This document shows, in pieces, positions 17,718-26,310 of a stretch of DNA of 64,000 bases; position 1 is the stretch's first letter, and every line of letters begins with the position of its first letter. The notes beneath the pieces are model-generated. The model did not search any database, was not told the origin of the DNA, and worked only from the letters and a program-made list of their open reading frames with translations. Both the position numbers and the translations under genes were made by a program. The stretch covers positions 29,159 through 93,158 of the forward strand of contig JAAZXR010000008.1 in NCBI GenBank assembly GCA_014240065.1, given 5' to 3'. Source of the stretch: Myxococcales bacterium. GTDB taxonomy: Bacteria; Myxococcota_A; Polyangia; Nannocystales; Nannocystaceae.

Positions 17718-18353
17718 ATGGCACATCCCGTGCAAAGCGTCGTGGAATCCTTATATGCCTCGGGCCGATGCCCACGACTTCACGTCAACGCCAGTCTTGA
17801 GGGAGTGGTCTGTCCAGACTTCATCCGCGAGCAGTGGCAAGAGCGACTCATCATCGATCTCGACGCGAGCTATCCGCTCGATCTCAGCTTCGACGAAGAT
17901 GGACTCGGCGCGGACTTGAGCTTCGGTGGGTACGTGACCCGCTGCACGTTCCCCTGGACCGCGATCTATGTCGTGGCCGATCGCGCCACCGGGCGCGGCA
18001 TCGTGCTCGAGCAAAATATGCCCGAGTCCGTCCGAAAGAGCAGGCAGACCACCGGAGATGAATCGGGCACCACCAAACTTAACATCGCAGGACGTCAGCT
18101 CGACATCGCCCGCGAAGACGAAGACGAAGACGAAGACGAAGACGTCGTAGTTCTCAGCGAGGCGCCGGCGTCAGCCCCCGCGGAGAACCCCGCGCATGGA
18201 CCTCCGCTCGCGCACGCCACCGACGTGACGGGTGAGGAGGCCCCTGAGGAGGCGTCATCAGCCAAACCCGACAACGCGCGTCAAAAATCAGCCTCGGACG
18301 CCGACGTGGCAGAGCGTCGCGCCGCGTTCCGAATCATCGACGGCGGCACCTAA
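17718..18353 (+). CDS. SspB-family ClpXP adaptor-like protein
   Basis: A 211-residue protein. The N-terminal 110 residues carry the SspB fold signature: a start helix with VVESLYASG, then SYPLDLSF, DLSFGGYVTRCTFPWTAIYVVAD, matching the segment where SspB binds ssrA-like tags (PxDLxLSF...FGG...VPWxAI). The rest is disordered and acidic, including five Glu-Asp pairs encoded by a perfect repeat, and ends AAFRIIDGGT, which resembles the short C-terminal tail by which SspB docks on ClpX. Expected role: delivering tagged proteins to ClpXP. It is followed closely by a small membrane-protein gene. Confidence 0.8.
   Translation: MAHPVQSVVESLYASGRCPRLHVNASLEGVVCPDFIREQWQERLIIDLDASYPLDLSFDEDGLGADLSFGGYVTRCTFPWTAIYVVADRATGRGIVLEQNMPESVRKSRQTTGDESGTTKLNIAGRQLDIAREDEDEDEDEDVVVLSEAPASAPAENPAHGPPLAHATDVTGEEAPEEASSAKPDNARQKSASDADVAERRAAFRIIDGGT
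18114..18143 (+). repeat. (Glu-Asp)5 repeat in SspB-like linker
   Basis: Five perfect GAAGAC units encode alternating Glu-Asp in the disordered linker of the SspB-like protein, between the substrate-binding domain and the ClpX-docking tail. Confidence 0.9.
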
Positions 18354-18378
18354 CCCCGCGCCGTTTGCCCTCCGTGCG

Positions 18379-18714
18379 ATGATGAACGAGAAGAAATCGC
18401 GGGACCCCGCCAAGACCGCCCTCGCGATCGCGACCGGACTCGGCCTCGCGATGATCGTTGTCCTCACCGCGCTGTGGTTCGCCTACGTGGACGCGCCCGA
18501 CCCTGAGGCGGTGTGTGACCGAATCATTGAGATGACCTACGAGGAGGGCGCGACGCACGATCCCAAGAGCGTGGACGCGCTGGTGTCCCGTCTGCGCGAC
18601 GGCTGCGTGCAAAGTAAATCCATGATCATCCAATACCGCGGAAAGATCGAGTGGGCGCGGTACGCCAAGTGTGTCATGAGCGCCGAGAACCTCAACGACG
18701 CCGAAGGGTGCTGA
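18379..18714 (+). CDS. small single-pass membrane protein, unknown function
   Basis: A 111-residue protein from ATG 18379 (a second ATG follows directly). Residues 1-12 are charged, about 14-36 form one transmembrane helix (AIATGLGLAMIVVLTALWF), and the remaining 75 residues have four Cys (VCDRII, DGCVQ, AKCVM, final EGC) and alternate acidic and basic helices. I do not recognise a family. The following hydrolase gene starts one base after its stop, so cotranscription is likely. The paired cysteines suggest a disulfide-bonded periplasmic domain, or a cytosolic one if the topology is inverted. Confidence 0.7.
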   Translation: MMNEKKSRDPAKTALAIATGLGLAMIVVLTALWFAYVDAPDPEAVCDRIIEMTYEEGATHDPKSVDALVSRLRDGCVQSKSMIIQYRGKIEWARYAKCVMSAENLNDAEGC

Positions 18715-18715
18715 C

Positions 18716-19603
18716 GTGGACTCCGACACCGCGCAGCCCCCCGCGAGCGGCCCGCCGCTGCTTCGCCGGGGCACCTTTGAGAGCGCCGATGGCCGCCGGA
18801 TCGCGTTCACGGACCACGTCGACGGGGACGAGCCCATGCTGTTTATTCAAGGACTCTCCTTGTCGGGAGATTTCTGGTTCAACACCCCGGCCACGGTCCG
18901 CGCCAGGCGAAGTGGCGTCCGACCGATCTTGATCGACAACCGCGGCACTGGACGAAGTCGCGGCGCGCGAGCGCCTCGCTCCCTGGCTGTCCTCGCCGAC
19001 GACTGCGCCGCCCTGCTCGACGTCCTGGCGATCGAGCGCGCGTGGGTGGTGGGCTTATCCATGGGCGGGATGGTCGCGCAGCACCTCGCGATCCGGCATC
19101 CTGGCCGAGTGCGAGGGCTCGTCCTCGTCGCGACGAGCGCGTGCGTGCGCGCGGGTCCGTGGCCCGCTCCTACGATCCTGCGAACCCTCGCGCGCGGGGT
19201 CCTCTCTCCATCGCGTTCGCTCGACCCGTTGGCCGCGCTCTTGCTGGGCCCCAACGACCGCCCGCGAGCCACGTCCTTGCTGACGCCGTTCGTGCGGCTC
19301 GCCGCCAGGGCCCCGACGCCGAGAGCGACCGTCCTCTCCCAGCTGGCCGCCGTCGCCTCCCACGACACCCGCCGCGCGCTGCGGAGCGTGACGTGCCCTA
19401 CCGAAATTCTCGCGGGCGACGCCGACGCGCTGGTGCCACCCGCCCACAGCCACACGCTCGCCCAAATCATCCCCAACGCCCGCTATACGGTCTTTTCGGG
19501 GGTTGGACACGGCCTCCCGCTCTGCGCGCCGACCGCCATTCCTGACGCCATCGAGCGACTGCTGCCCGCGCCGCCGAGAGCGCGGGATGGAAACATTGGG
19601 TAG
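18716..19603 (+). CDS. alpha/beta hydrolase
   Basis: A 295-residue alpha/beta-hydrolase with GTG start at 18716, immediately after the preceding stop. Visible elements are IDNRGTGRS (strand beta4-type block near 73-81), the nucleophile elbow GLSMGG near 110 with LAIRHPGRVRGLVLVATSA following, ILAGDADALVPP as the acidic region and GVGHGLP with the catalytic His near the C-terminus. The order matches 3-oxoadipate enol-lactonase-like and other small-molecule esterases, but the substrate cannot be deduced. It lies between a small membrane protein and tcdA. Confidence 0.85.
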   Translation: MDSDTAQPPASGPPLLRRGTFESADGRRIAFTDHVDGDEPMLFIQGLSLSGDFWFNTPATVRARRSGVRPILIDNRGTGRSRGARAPRSLAVLADDCAALLDVLAIERAWVVGLSMGGMVAQHLAIRHPGRVRGLVLVATSACVRAGPWPAPTILRTLARGVLSPSRSLDPLAALLLGPNDRPRATSLLTPFVRLAARAPTPRATVLSQLAAVASHDTRRALRSVTCPTEILAGDADALVPPAHSHTLAQIIPNARYTVFSGVGHGLPLCAPTAIPDAIERLLPAPPRARDGNIG

Positions 19604-19612
19604 GCTCGCCCC

Positions 19613-20473
19613 ATGTCGCGCGAAGGGACACCCGCCGGACAAATACTGGGCCTCCGCACCCCGGCGGACGCCGAGACGAGCTACCGGCTGCATCGGCGAT
19701 TTGACCGCATGGGGCGCCTCGTCGGCGACCACGCCATGGCGCGCCTGTTCGAATCGCACGTGATGGTGATCGGCATGGGCGGCGTCGGTAGCTGGGCGGC
19801 CGAATCGCTGATCCGCTCGGGGATCGGTAACATCACCTTGGTGGACTTTGATCTCGTCTGCGTCACCAACGCCAACCGTCAGCTTCACGCGATGAAGGGC
19901 ACCACTGGCAAGGCCAAGGTCGAGGTCATGGCCGAACGCCTCGCTCGAATCAACCCCAGCGCCGTCGTCACCCCGCGACGAGAGTTCTACAACGCGGACA
20001 CGAGCGCGTCGCTCCTGGACTCCCGCGTCGACGTGGTCGTAGACGCGATCGACAACCTCGCCGCCAAGTCGCACCTCATCGCGACCTGCCGTGAGCGAGG
20101 GCTCCCCATCATCGTCTCGGGAGGCGCCTCTGGCCGCATGGACCCCACGGCGATCCGACGCGGAGACCTGGCCGAGGTGACCGGCGACCCCTTTTTGAAG
20201 GCGACCCGAAAGCTGCTCCGAAAGCACCACGGATTTGAAGCCGCCGCTCCATGGAAGATCCCGACGGTGTTCTCGACCGAGCCTTGCGCCAACCCGCGAC
20301 CGCTGGACTACGACGAAGGCACAGGGTTTGTCTGCGTGTGCCCACAAGGCGACAACGGCATGCACACCTGCGATCAGCGCAACCTGATCTACGGGACCGC
20401 GAGCTTCGTCACAGGCGCGTTCGGGCTCGCGTGCGCGGCCGCGGCCGTCGAGCGCCTGGTCTCAACCCCGTAG
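19613..20473 (+). CDS. tcdA: tRNA threonylcarbamoyladenosine dehydratase
   Basis: A 286-residue ThiF/E1-like enzyme. It has the ATP-binding GMGGVGSWAAESLIRSGIG near 58-76, VDFDLVCVTNANRQ with the Asp/Asn/Arg adenylation residues, and a C-terminal Cys-rich block (GFVCVCP, GMHTC). This order is that of TcdA/CsdL, which activates t6A37 of tRNA with ATP and dehydrates it to cyclic ct6A. The ATG at 19613 starts 9 bases after the hydrolase stop. Confusion with ThiF or MoeB is unlikely given the lack of a zinc CxxC pair in the usual place. Confidence 0.88.
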   Translation: MSREGTPAGQILGLRTPADAETSYRLHRRFDRMGRLVGDHAMARLFESHVMVIGMGGVGSWAAESLIRSGIGNITLVDFDLVCVTNANRQLHAMKGTTGKAKVEVMAERLARINPSAVVTPRREFYNADTSASLLDSRVDVVVDAIDNLAAKSHLIATCRERGLPIIVSGGASGRMDPTAIRRGDLAEVTGDPFLKATRKLLRKHHGFEAAAPWKIPTVFSTEPCANPRPLDYDEGTGFVCVCPQGDNGMHTCDQRNLIYGTASFVTGAFGLACAAAAVERLVSTP

Positions 20474-20516
20474 CGCGCAGCTACCTGCCCCCGGCGCGCC
20501 CGCGGACGACGCCTCC

Positions 20517-21311
20517 CTACTCTCCGACGAGCGCGCGCGCCTCGGTGACGAGCTGTTGCACGAGCCCCCTCAAAAATTCCTCCGGATTTGGCCCCAACTC
20601 ATCGAGGGCGATCGGCGCCCCGACGACCATGCCGATCCGAACGGAGGGACGCGCGGCGTAGCGCCTCATGTGCTCCAAGAACGTCTCCTCGAGATATTCG
20701 ATGCCCGGCGGGTAGGCGAGCCCGACGGGGACAACCTGTGTGGAGATGCCCCGGGCAGCCGCGAGGCTCCCGCGAAAGAACGGTCGCACCTCGTCTCCCG
20801 CGAAGGTGCTCCCTTCGGGGAAGACAGACACCGTCCGCCCCGCGCGTAAGCGCTGACGGACCGCTCGGATCGCCCGCATCTTGCTGCTCGTGGAGTCTTT
20901 GTCCACGAACACCACCTGCGCCGCGCGGGCCCCCGCGCCGATGACGGGCCACGACTCAAGGTCGCCGCGGCTGACGACGGCGCCGGCGAAGTGCGCCAGC
21001 ATCAGCGGGATGTCCATGGCGGTGCGATGGTTCCCGATGACGAGCCGCGGTCGCGCTCCCGCTGGCGCGAGCTCCCCTTGGAGGAGCACCTCTGTCCGCA
21101 TGGTGGTCAGCATGGCTCGCGCCCAGCGCACGAGCCATCGATCGAAGACCTCCTGCCGTGCGGCGCCAGGTGCGAGCTTCATATGCAATCGAGCGGCGCT
21201 ATAGATCACCGCGCTCTTCAGCGCTGCGCTCGCCGCACGCGCGTTGGAACGCGCGCGAGACGAGCGTGAAAGCTGCGCGAACGCCGTCGGAGGTGTGGGG
21301 CTGAGTTCCAC
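20517..21311 (-). CDS. 1-acyl-glycerol-phosphate acyltransferase (PlsC-like)
   Basis: A 264-residue acyltransferase with block I GNHRTAMDIPLML (HxxxxD, near 95), block III FPEGSTFAG near 165, and QVVPVGLAYPPG as block IV. The family transfers acyl chains to lysophosphatidic acid or related lysolipids at the inner membrane. It has an N-terminal Arg/Ala-rich stretch without a clear transmembrane helix. This is separate from the PlsC-like domain of the ElbD-type megasynthase in the same window. It converges on tcdA and follows no operon partner. Confidence 0.87.
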   Translation of the reverse strand: MELSPTPPTAFAQLSRSSRARSNARAASAALKSAVIYSAARLHMKLAPGAARQEVFDRWLVRWARAMLTTMRTEVLLQGELAPAGARPRLVIGNHRTAMDIPLMLAHFAGAVVSRGDLESWPVIGAGARAAQVVFVDKDSTSSKMRAIRAVRQRLRAGRTVSVFPEGSTFAGDEVRPFFRGSLAAARGISTQVVPVGLAYPPGIEYLEETFLEHMRRYAARPSVRIGMVVGAPIALDELGPNPEEFLRGLVQQLVTEARALVGE

Positions 21312-21379
21312 GGGGCTGCGCGCATCCTAACAGTCGCAGCGCCCCCCTCGCGACCCTCGCCTACTCGGCTCCAGCGCCT

Positions 21380-22405
21380 CTACCACCGACCTGGAGGTGG
21401 CTGCGCGAAGCTGCGTCCGGGGAATGGATCGGGCGCGTGGACGTGGGGTCGTGGCGGCTCGATGACACCCCGCGCGCGGAGCCCCTCCATCGAATCGTAG
21501 TCGAGCCTCAAGACCACGTCGGGTCGCCTGAAATTTCGTCGCCGAAAATGAGCCTCGCGCACTCGATCATGCAGGTCCTCGCCCCACCGGGTCCCGAGCT
21601 CTCGCGACCGGGGCGAGCGCCGCCTCGAGGGCGCGACCGAGGACTCGTCCTCGACGGCCTCGTGGGCGCGGCCAGCCCCTCCGCGCGAACCGGCCGAACG
21701 TGTCGCGGGGGCGGAGGGCGCGCTGGTCGGAAGGTCGAGATCTCGCGCCCCGTCGCTCCGCGTTCCGCGCGAGCTCTTGTACTTTCTGTGGTCGCGTTCT
21801 CGGTACTCAGGGGCGACCACCCGCGGGGTCGGTCGGGGCTTGCGCCGCACGCTCCGCTCGCGAAACGCCGCCACGCCGATCACACCCACATGTTGAGGGG
21901 TGCCGAGTCGGGTCGAGTAGGCGCGCTCAGGCGCAGAGAACCGAAACGCCGCGACGTGATCGAGCGATCGTCGAAAGCCCGGGATCGTCACGGTCCCCCG
22001 CGCGGGGACGATGTAGCCGCGATGCACCGTGTAGTCAGCCTCTTCTCCCGTCAGCACATCGCGCCCATCGACCGAGACGACCACTTCAATCCGCGACGAC
22101 GAGCGATTGCGAAGGTGAAGCTCGTAGCGCTCGCCCTGCGCTCCCGCGAGGTAGAACTGCCCTCCATGCTCGAAGGAAGGCAGGCGAGATCCGTCTGCGC
22201 GAGTAGCGTAGATCTGCACCACTCCCTGTCGAACTTGCGCCGTATTGGCCGCCCGAGACGCGTTCGGATGGGCGGACGCGCTGGGCACCCCCGCGAGGCA
22301 AGCGGCGGCGGCCAAACACGCGAGGAACGCCCTGCGGCCCCGCCGACGGCCCATGCGCGACCTTTGCTGGGGAGAGATGGATGAGTGGATAGTGTTCGTT
22401 TGCAT
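21380..22405 (-). CDS. secreted Arg/Ser-rich protein of unknown function
   Basis: A 341-residue protein starting at ATG 22405 (AGGAC a few bases upstream). A twin-basic N-terminus (RMGRRRGRRAF) precedes a hydrophobic signal region ending GVPSASAHP. Residues about 55-180 look like a beta-sandwich (VVQIYATRADG, FYLAGAQGERYELHLRN, IEVVVSVDGRDVLTG, GYIVPARGTVTIPGFR). The C-terminal half is Arg/Ser/Pro-rich and probably disordered. No family is recognised with certainty. The RR pattern may be a Tat signal. It is divergent from the next gene and sits alone. Confidence 0.7.
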   Translation of the reverse strand: MQTNTIHSSISPQQRSRMGRRRGRRAFLACLAAAACLAGVPSASAHPNASRAANTAQVRQGVVQIYATRADGSRLPSFEHGGQFYLAGAQGERYELHLRNRSSSRIEVVVSVDGRDVLTGEEADYTVHRGYIVPARGTVTIPGFRRSLDHVAAFRFSAPERAYSTRLGTPQHVGVIGVAAFRERSVRRKPRPTPRVVAPEYRERDHRKYKSSRGTRSDGARDLDLPTSAPSAPATRSAGSRGGAGRAHEAVEDESSVAPSRRRSPRSRELGTRWGEDLHDRVREAHFRRRNFRRPDVVLRLDYDSMEGLRARGVIEPPRPHVHAPDPFPGRSFAQPPPGRW

Positions 22406-22545
22406 GATTTCGTCCTCTTGTCTTCGCAACGCCTGGGGCGCCCGTGTGATCTGGAACGCCAGCCGCCGGGCGCCGCTTACACCTGCCGGAGAACTTCTCG
22501 GCCCCTTGTCTGCTCGCTGGTCCTCGTGCGAGACTTTCGGCGACG

Positions 22546-23418
22546 ATGGCGAAGACGATTGAACAAGACGGCTACACCCTGCGTCTTGGCGAGGATCAGA
22601 CCGCCGATCGGAGCGGCCAAGAGCGACAGTTTGTCCGCGTCACCCTCGTTCGCCGCCCAGGCCTCTTCGGGCGCAACTACAACGTCCGCGAGACGCGCGC
22701 GCAGGCATTCGACGTGCCCGACGCCGTCCCTCGTGCGCTCAGCGACGGTCGCCTCCTCGCCTGGCGGTGGCAGAGCCTGCGCGACGCGAACGCCCTGATC
22801 TCTCATCGGCTCGAGACGCTCGCGGGCCTCGGCTACGAAATCGTGGAGCGCAGCAAGGGCACCCGCGGAGAGTGGGACTGGTTGCGGGACTTGGTCCGCC
22901 AACGACTCGCCGGATCGACCAAGCAATCGGCGCCCAATCCCCGCTCTGGCGTAGAGGCGCTCAACGACGCCCTCGCGCGCCTCGGCATCGAACCTGCGCA
23001 GATTGTCGCTGGTCTCGCACAAATCGTGAACCTCTCCGAGGAGCTCGTGACGCACCCCACGCCAGAGGCGGTCTCGTCCTGCGAAGACATACACCTCTCG
23101 GTGCTCATCCCGTTCCTCGTCGAGCACGACAACGAGACTCTCCGCGAGGTCGGCATGCGCTGGCTCGCCATCCCGAGCACCCTGTACGACGTCGAGCCCT
23201 GGGTCCTCCGGGATTGGGCGATCTCCGACGGACCCCTCGCCAAGATCCTCGTTGGACGCATCGAACGAGAAGGGCTGGCCTTGTTCGGCCTCGAGGGCCT
23301 CACGGCGCTCGCCACCGCGCGCCGCCGCGACACCCGCAACGGCGCGCGCCGCTGGCTCGAGCGCCTCGGTGAAGAGACGCGGACCTCACAGACGCCGCGG
23401 CCGTCCCCGCGGCGCTGA
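22546..23418 (+). CDS. uncharacterised 290-residue protein
   Basis: No signal peptide or membrane helix. Residues 1-75 look like a small beta-rich module (YTLRLGEDQTA, QFVRVTLVRRPGLFGRNYNVRETRAQ), followed by helices; from about 150 the protein is predominantly helical with repeated Leu/Glu/Ala pairs resembling HEAT-like packing (LSVLIPFLVEHDNETLREVGMRWLA). The last 25 residues are Arg/Thr/Pro-rich. I do not recognise the family. It precedes a TPR-like lipoprotein gene by about 160 bases on the same strand. Coding status is supported by length, composition and a clean ATG. Confidence 0.65.
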   Translation: MAKTIEQDGYTLRLGEDQTADRSGQERQFVRVTLVRRPGLFGRNYNVRETRAQAFDVPDAVPRALSDGRLLAWRWQSLRDANALISHRLETLAGLGYEIVERSKGTRGEWDWLRDLVRQRLAGSTKQSAPNPRSGVEALNDALARLGIEPAQIVAGLAQIVNLSEELVTHPTPEAVSSCEDIHLSVLIPFLVEHDNETLREVGMRWLAIPSTLYDVEPWVLRDWAISDGPLAKILVGRIEREGLALFGLEGLTALATARRRDTRNGARRWLERLGEETRTSQTPRPSPRR

Positions 23419-23582
23419 CCCAGACTCCCAAACACGTGCTCCTCGGGATCGCTCGGCTCCGCGTTTCGCTCGCTCCGCGACCCGCCCCAACATTCACGGG
23501 CGCGCCGGAACCTGATAGCGTGACCGCCGTGCCAGCGCGATCAACTGTCAACCCGGCATGGACCCGTCGCCGCGCGCGCTCG

Positions 23583-24962
23583 ATGTCCAATGCTCGCCGC
23601 CTCATGCTCACGCGGGTGGGTTGTGCGCTGATGCTCGCGACCTCTGGCGTGGTCTACGCCGGGTGCGCAGGAGTCCCGACCGGCAAGGAAGCGAGGCGCG
23701 ACCGACGCGACAGCTGGGACGCGTGGCGAGACCTCTCCCCCGTCATCGACGTGGCCGCCCCGTTCGTCGGCAAGGACACCCGCAAGGTGCTCTCCTCCTC
23801 CAAAAAACTGCTCGCGCGAGGCGCCGCGAAAACAGCCGACGAGCACCTGCGCGCCGTCGCCGGAGGACCCGATGGGCTGTGGATCTCGGTGATACGCGCC
23901 AACGTCCTCGCGCTCAACTTCACCCGCTGTGTTCGCGGGATCGCGTGGCGTCTCGAGGATCTCGAAGGCGGCGCGCCCACCACCCGCGTGATCGACAACG
24001 ACCCGGCGACTCGACTCGGCCCCAACGACATCTCTGTAGAGGCGACCTTGTCGAATCTTGAGCAAGCCGTCGAGCGCTCCTCCTCACGAGCCTTGACCCT
24101 CCACGCCCGCATCGCGCGCGCCCGCGTCACCACGACCGTCCTCACCTGTCCGCCCAACGCGACCGTCGCCGAATTGGCGCAGGCGACCGCCCAACAAGAC
24201 CTCGCGACCCTCGCCGCGCAAGAGCAACTCCCACCCGACCTCGCGTACGTCTGGGCGCAGGTGCAGATGTCGAGCTACTCCGCCGCCGCCGCCAAACCGT
24301 TCTTTCTCCGCGCCCTCAACGGCGGTTTTAACGGGCCGACCGTCGAATATATGCTGTCGATCGTCTCCCTTGAGCTCCGAGAGTATGAAGAGGCGATGCG
24401 TCGCGCTCAGGCGGCCGCGGAGATCTATGCCGAACGCGGCGAGCGAGGACAAGCAGCCCAGGCCTGGGCGGTGCACGGGGAGGCCTGCCGACGCGCCGAC
24501 CAACCCGCCGCCGCCACCGCCGCCTTCGAGCGTGCCCTCGGCTTTGATCCGATCGAACCCACAGCGATCCTCGGCTTCGCGCGGCTTGAGATCGCCGCCG
24601 GGAGAGATCCTCAAGACGCGCTGGGTGACAGACTGAGGGCGCTGTACGGAGAGGGCCCGCTGACCCCCGACCTCGCGCAGACCCTGGTTCAAACCCTCGA
24701 GGCCCTCGCGTATATCGCGGACGAGGAGCTGGCGCTGTCCCAAGCGCTCCGCGACTCCCTCATCGATGAGGTCGACGTCGATCCAGATCCTGCGCGAAGA
24801 GCGTTGCGCTACTTCTTCGCGGCGACCCTCGACGCGCGCCTCGGTGATCTGACGAGAGCGCATGGACGCGCCGCGGTGGCGCTCGCTGAATCCGAAGACG
24901 CCGATTTCGAGCTCCCGGTCGATATCCGCGCCCTCCTCGACCGGCTCGCCACCGCGCGCTAG
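23583..24962 (+). CDS. TPR-like lipoprotein
   Basis: A 459-residue protein from ATG 23583 with a signal peptide ending in a lipobox-like YAGC. It contains a region of paired helices with TPR-style residues from about 200 to 400: AYVWAQVQMSSYSAAAAKPFFLRAL, YMLSIVSLELREYEEAMRRAQ, AWAVHGEACRRADQPAAATAAFERALGFDP. Such lipoproteins are scaffolds or periplasmic binding proteins on the outer or inner membrane. Earlier in-frame starts add sequence that does not look coding. The product is likely paired with the uncharacterised gene upstream, but no function is evident. Confidence 0.75.
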   Translation: MSNARRLMLTRVGCALMLATSGVVYAGCAGVPTGKEARRDRRDSWDAWRDLSPVIDVAAPFVGKDTRKVLSSSKKLLARGAAKTADEHLRAVAGGPDGLWISVIRANVLALNFTRCVRGIAWRLEDLEGGAPTTRVIDNDPATRLGPNDISVEATLSNLEQAVERSSSRALTLHARIARARVTTTVLTCPPNATVAELAQATAQQDLATLAAQEQLPPDLAYVWAQVQMSSYSAAAAKPFFLRALNGGFNGPTVEYMLSIVSLELREYEEAMRRAQAAAEIYAERGERGQAAQAWAVHGEACRRADQPAAATAAFERALGFDPIEPTAILGFARLEIAAGRDPQDALGDRLRALYGEGPLTPDLAQTLVQTLEALAYIADEELALSQALRDSLIDEVDVDPDPARRALRYFFAATLDARLGDLTRAHGRAAVALAESEDADFELPVDIRALLDRLATAR

Positions 24963-24974
24963 CCCTGGCGGCGA

Positions 24975-25808
24975 CTACACCACGCGACCCACGGCAGCGG
25001 TCGCGGTCGGCGTCTCAAGCCCGCAGACAAGCTGCGCGATGAGCATGTCTCGGACCGCCGCGTTGGCGCTGGCCACCGCCTCTTGTGGTGGGTCCTCCAA
25101 CGACATGAGCGCGTCATGCTCGTATCTCGCCTGCTCGATCAACACCGTGTGGCCCGGCTGCAACGAGAGGATCGGCCACGCGCGACGCTCGACGGAGGCC
25201 TCATCGCTCGGCTCAAGTCGCCAGCGGTTGGTGAGCAAGAAGCGATCATGACCTTCGATCGCCGCGCACAGCGTCGGTCCAAGGTAGCGCGAGATTCCAT
25301 CGCGGCTTTGTAAGAGTCGCTCTTGCACCTTAAACGCGTCGAGTCGAGCCCGCCGATCCGCCGGTGGGTACCCGTCTTCGCGGCGAAATGCGAGCCACGA
25401 CAAGAACTCGTGGTTGTGACGCCACGCCAACCGTTGAGCCTCGATCTCGGCGACAAATTTTCCGACCTTGCTCGAATGGCGCTTTTTGAGTTGTACGCCC
25501 ATCTCCGTCATCAGCTGCCGCATCTGCCGACCAAAGGAGGAGATGCTCACGCCGCTCGTCTGCTCATCGAGGCAGTTGACCGCCATCCCGACCGCGAGGC
25601 CGAGGTGCGCGGCGAGCTGAATATTCGAGCTGATGATCTCAAGGTACAGATCGGGGAGCACCTGCTTGAGTTCCTCTTCGTCAAGACCATCGGCTTGCGT
25701 GACCGCCCGGCGCTTCGCCTCGGTGAGCGAGTGCCGCAACGCGAGGACCTCCGGATCTGCGTCTGGCTGGGACACGTGCCGTTGAAAGATGTCAGAGAGT
25801 TCGGACAT
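24975..25808 (-). CDS. uncharacterised cytosolic helical protein
   Basis: A 277-residue protein without signal or membrane segment. It is almost entirely helical in appearance, with many charged residues (LTEAKRRAVTQADGLDEEELKQVLPDLYLEI, GRQMRQLMTEMGVQLKKRHSSKVGKFVAEIEAQRL). I recognise no family motif. A segment FLSWLAFRREDGYPPADRRARLDAF contains several aromatic and charged residues that could form a binding pocket. It converges on the TPR-like lipoprotein gene with a 12-base gap. Confidence 0.65.
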   Translation of the reverse strand: MSELSDIFQRHVSQPDADPEVLALRHSLTEAKRRAVTQADGLDEEELKQVLPDLYLEIISSNIQLAAHLGLAVGMAVNCLDEQTSGVSISSFGRQMRQLMTEMGVQLKKRHSSKVGKFVAEIEAQRLAWRHNHEFLSWLAFRREDGYPPADRRARLDAFKVQERLLQSRDGISRYLGPTLCAAIEGHDRFLLTNRWRLEPSDEASVERRAWPILSLQPGHTVLIEQARYEHDALMSLEDPPQEAVASANAAVRDMLIAQLVCGLETPTATAAVGRVV

Positions 25809-25954
25809 GGCGGGAGACTAACAGCGCATCCCCGCCACATCGAAATACCGACCTCACAATTTGAGCACCGGCCCAACGCGAGACACGGGGGCTGCTCGCG
25901 CGCGTGGCTTCGCCGCGACGAACGGCATCCAAGGGACCGGCGCGGAGCACTGTT

Positions 25955-25980
25955 CCGGCCCCCGAGAGCCTTGGGGCCGG
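25955..25980. repeat. inverted repeat (8-bp stem, 10-base loop)
   Basis: CCGGCCCC (25955-25962) pairs with GGGGCCGG (25973-25980). It lacks a following T-run on either strand, so it is not a classical intrinsic terminator. Confidence 0.6.
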
Positions 25981-26110
25981 GGCGTTCCAGGGGCCTGAAA
26001 CCGGGCCCGGGCGCGCCGCGCCGTGGGCAGCGCTGGCGCCGAGGAAGCGCGCGATTGGGGTGCGGTTTCAGGCAAATTTGCGTGAGATCTCGCCATGGAT
26101 CTGCGACGAG

Positions 26111-26129
26111 GGCCCGCCCCGCGCGGGCC
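26111..26129. repeat. inverted repeat (7-bp stem, 5-base loop)
   Basis: GGCCCGC (26111-26117) pairs with GCGGGCC (26123-26129), about 180 bases before the pckA start, inside the presumed leader. Confidence 0.55.
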
Positions 26130-26310
26130 GGCGCGTACGCGGTCGGCTCCACGTATCCACGAACCGCCCCCAAACGCGGATCCAACGGCCGATGCGGGGA
26201 TCTTCGTGCGTTGGGCGCACGCCACAGCACGCCTTTCGCGCATTCGGCGAGGCGGATCGGCGTCTAGATCCCGTGGTGGCCCCGTGCTATCCGTCCCGCA
26301 GGTGCCAACC

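Larger units (their letters stand above)
25809..26310. promoter_or_regulatory. 0.5-kb leader region of pckA with GC-rich hairpins
   Basis: This gap separates the divergent uncharacterised gene and pckA. It carries at least two perfect GC-rich inverted repeats (25955-25980 and 26111-26129) and no credible gene; an in-frame extension of pckA to 26095 is Arg/Pro-rich and unlike the protein family. The hairpins may act in the leader transcript or as transcription barriers. No promoter boxes are confidently visible. Confidence 0.4.
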
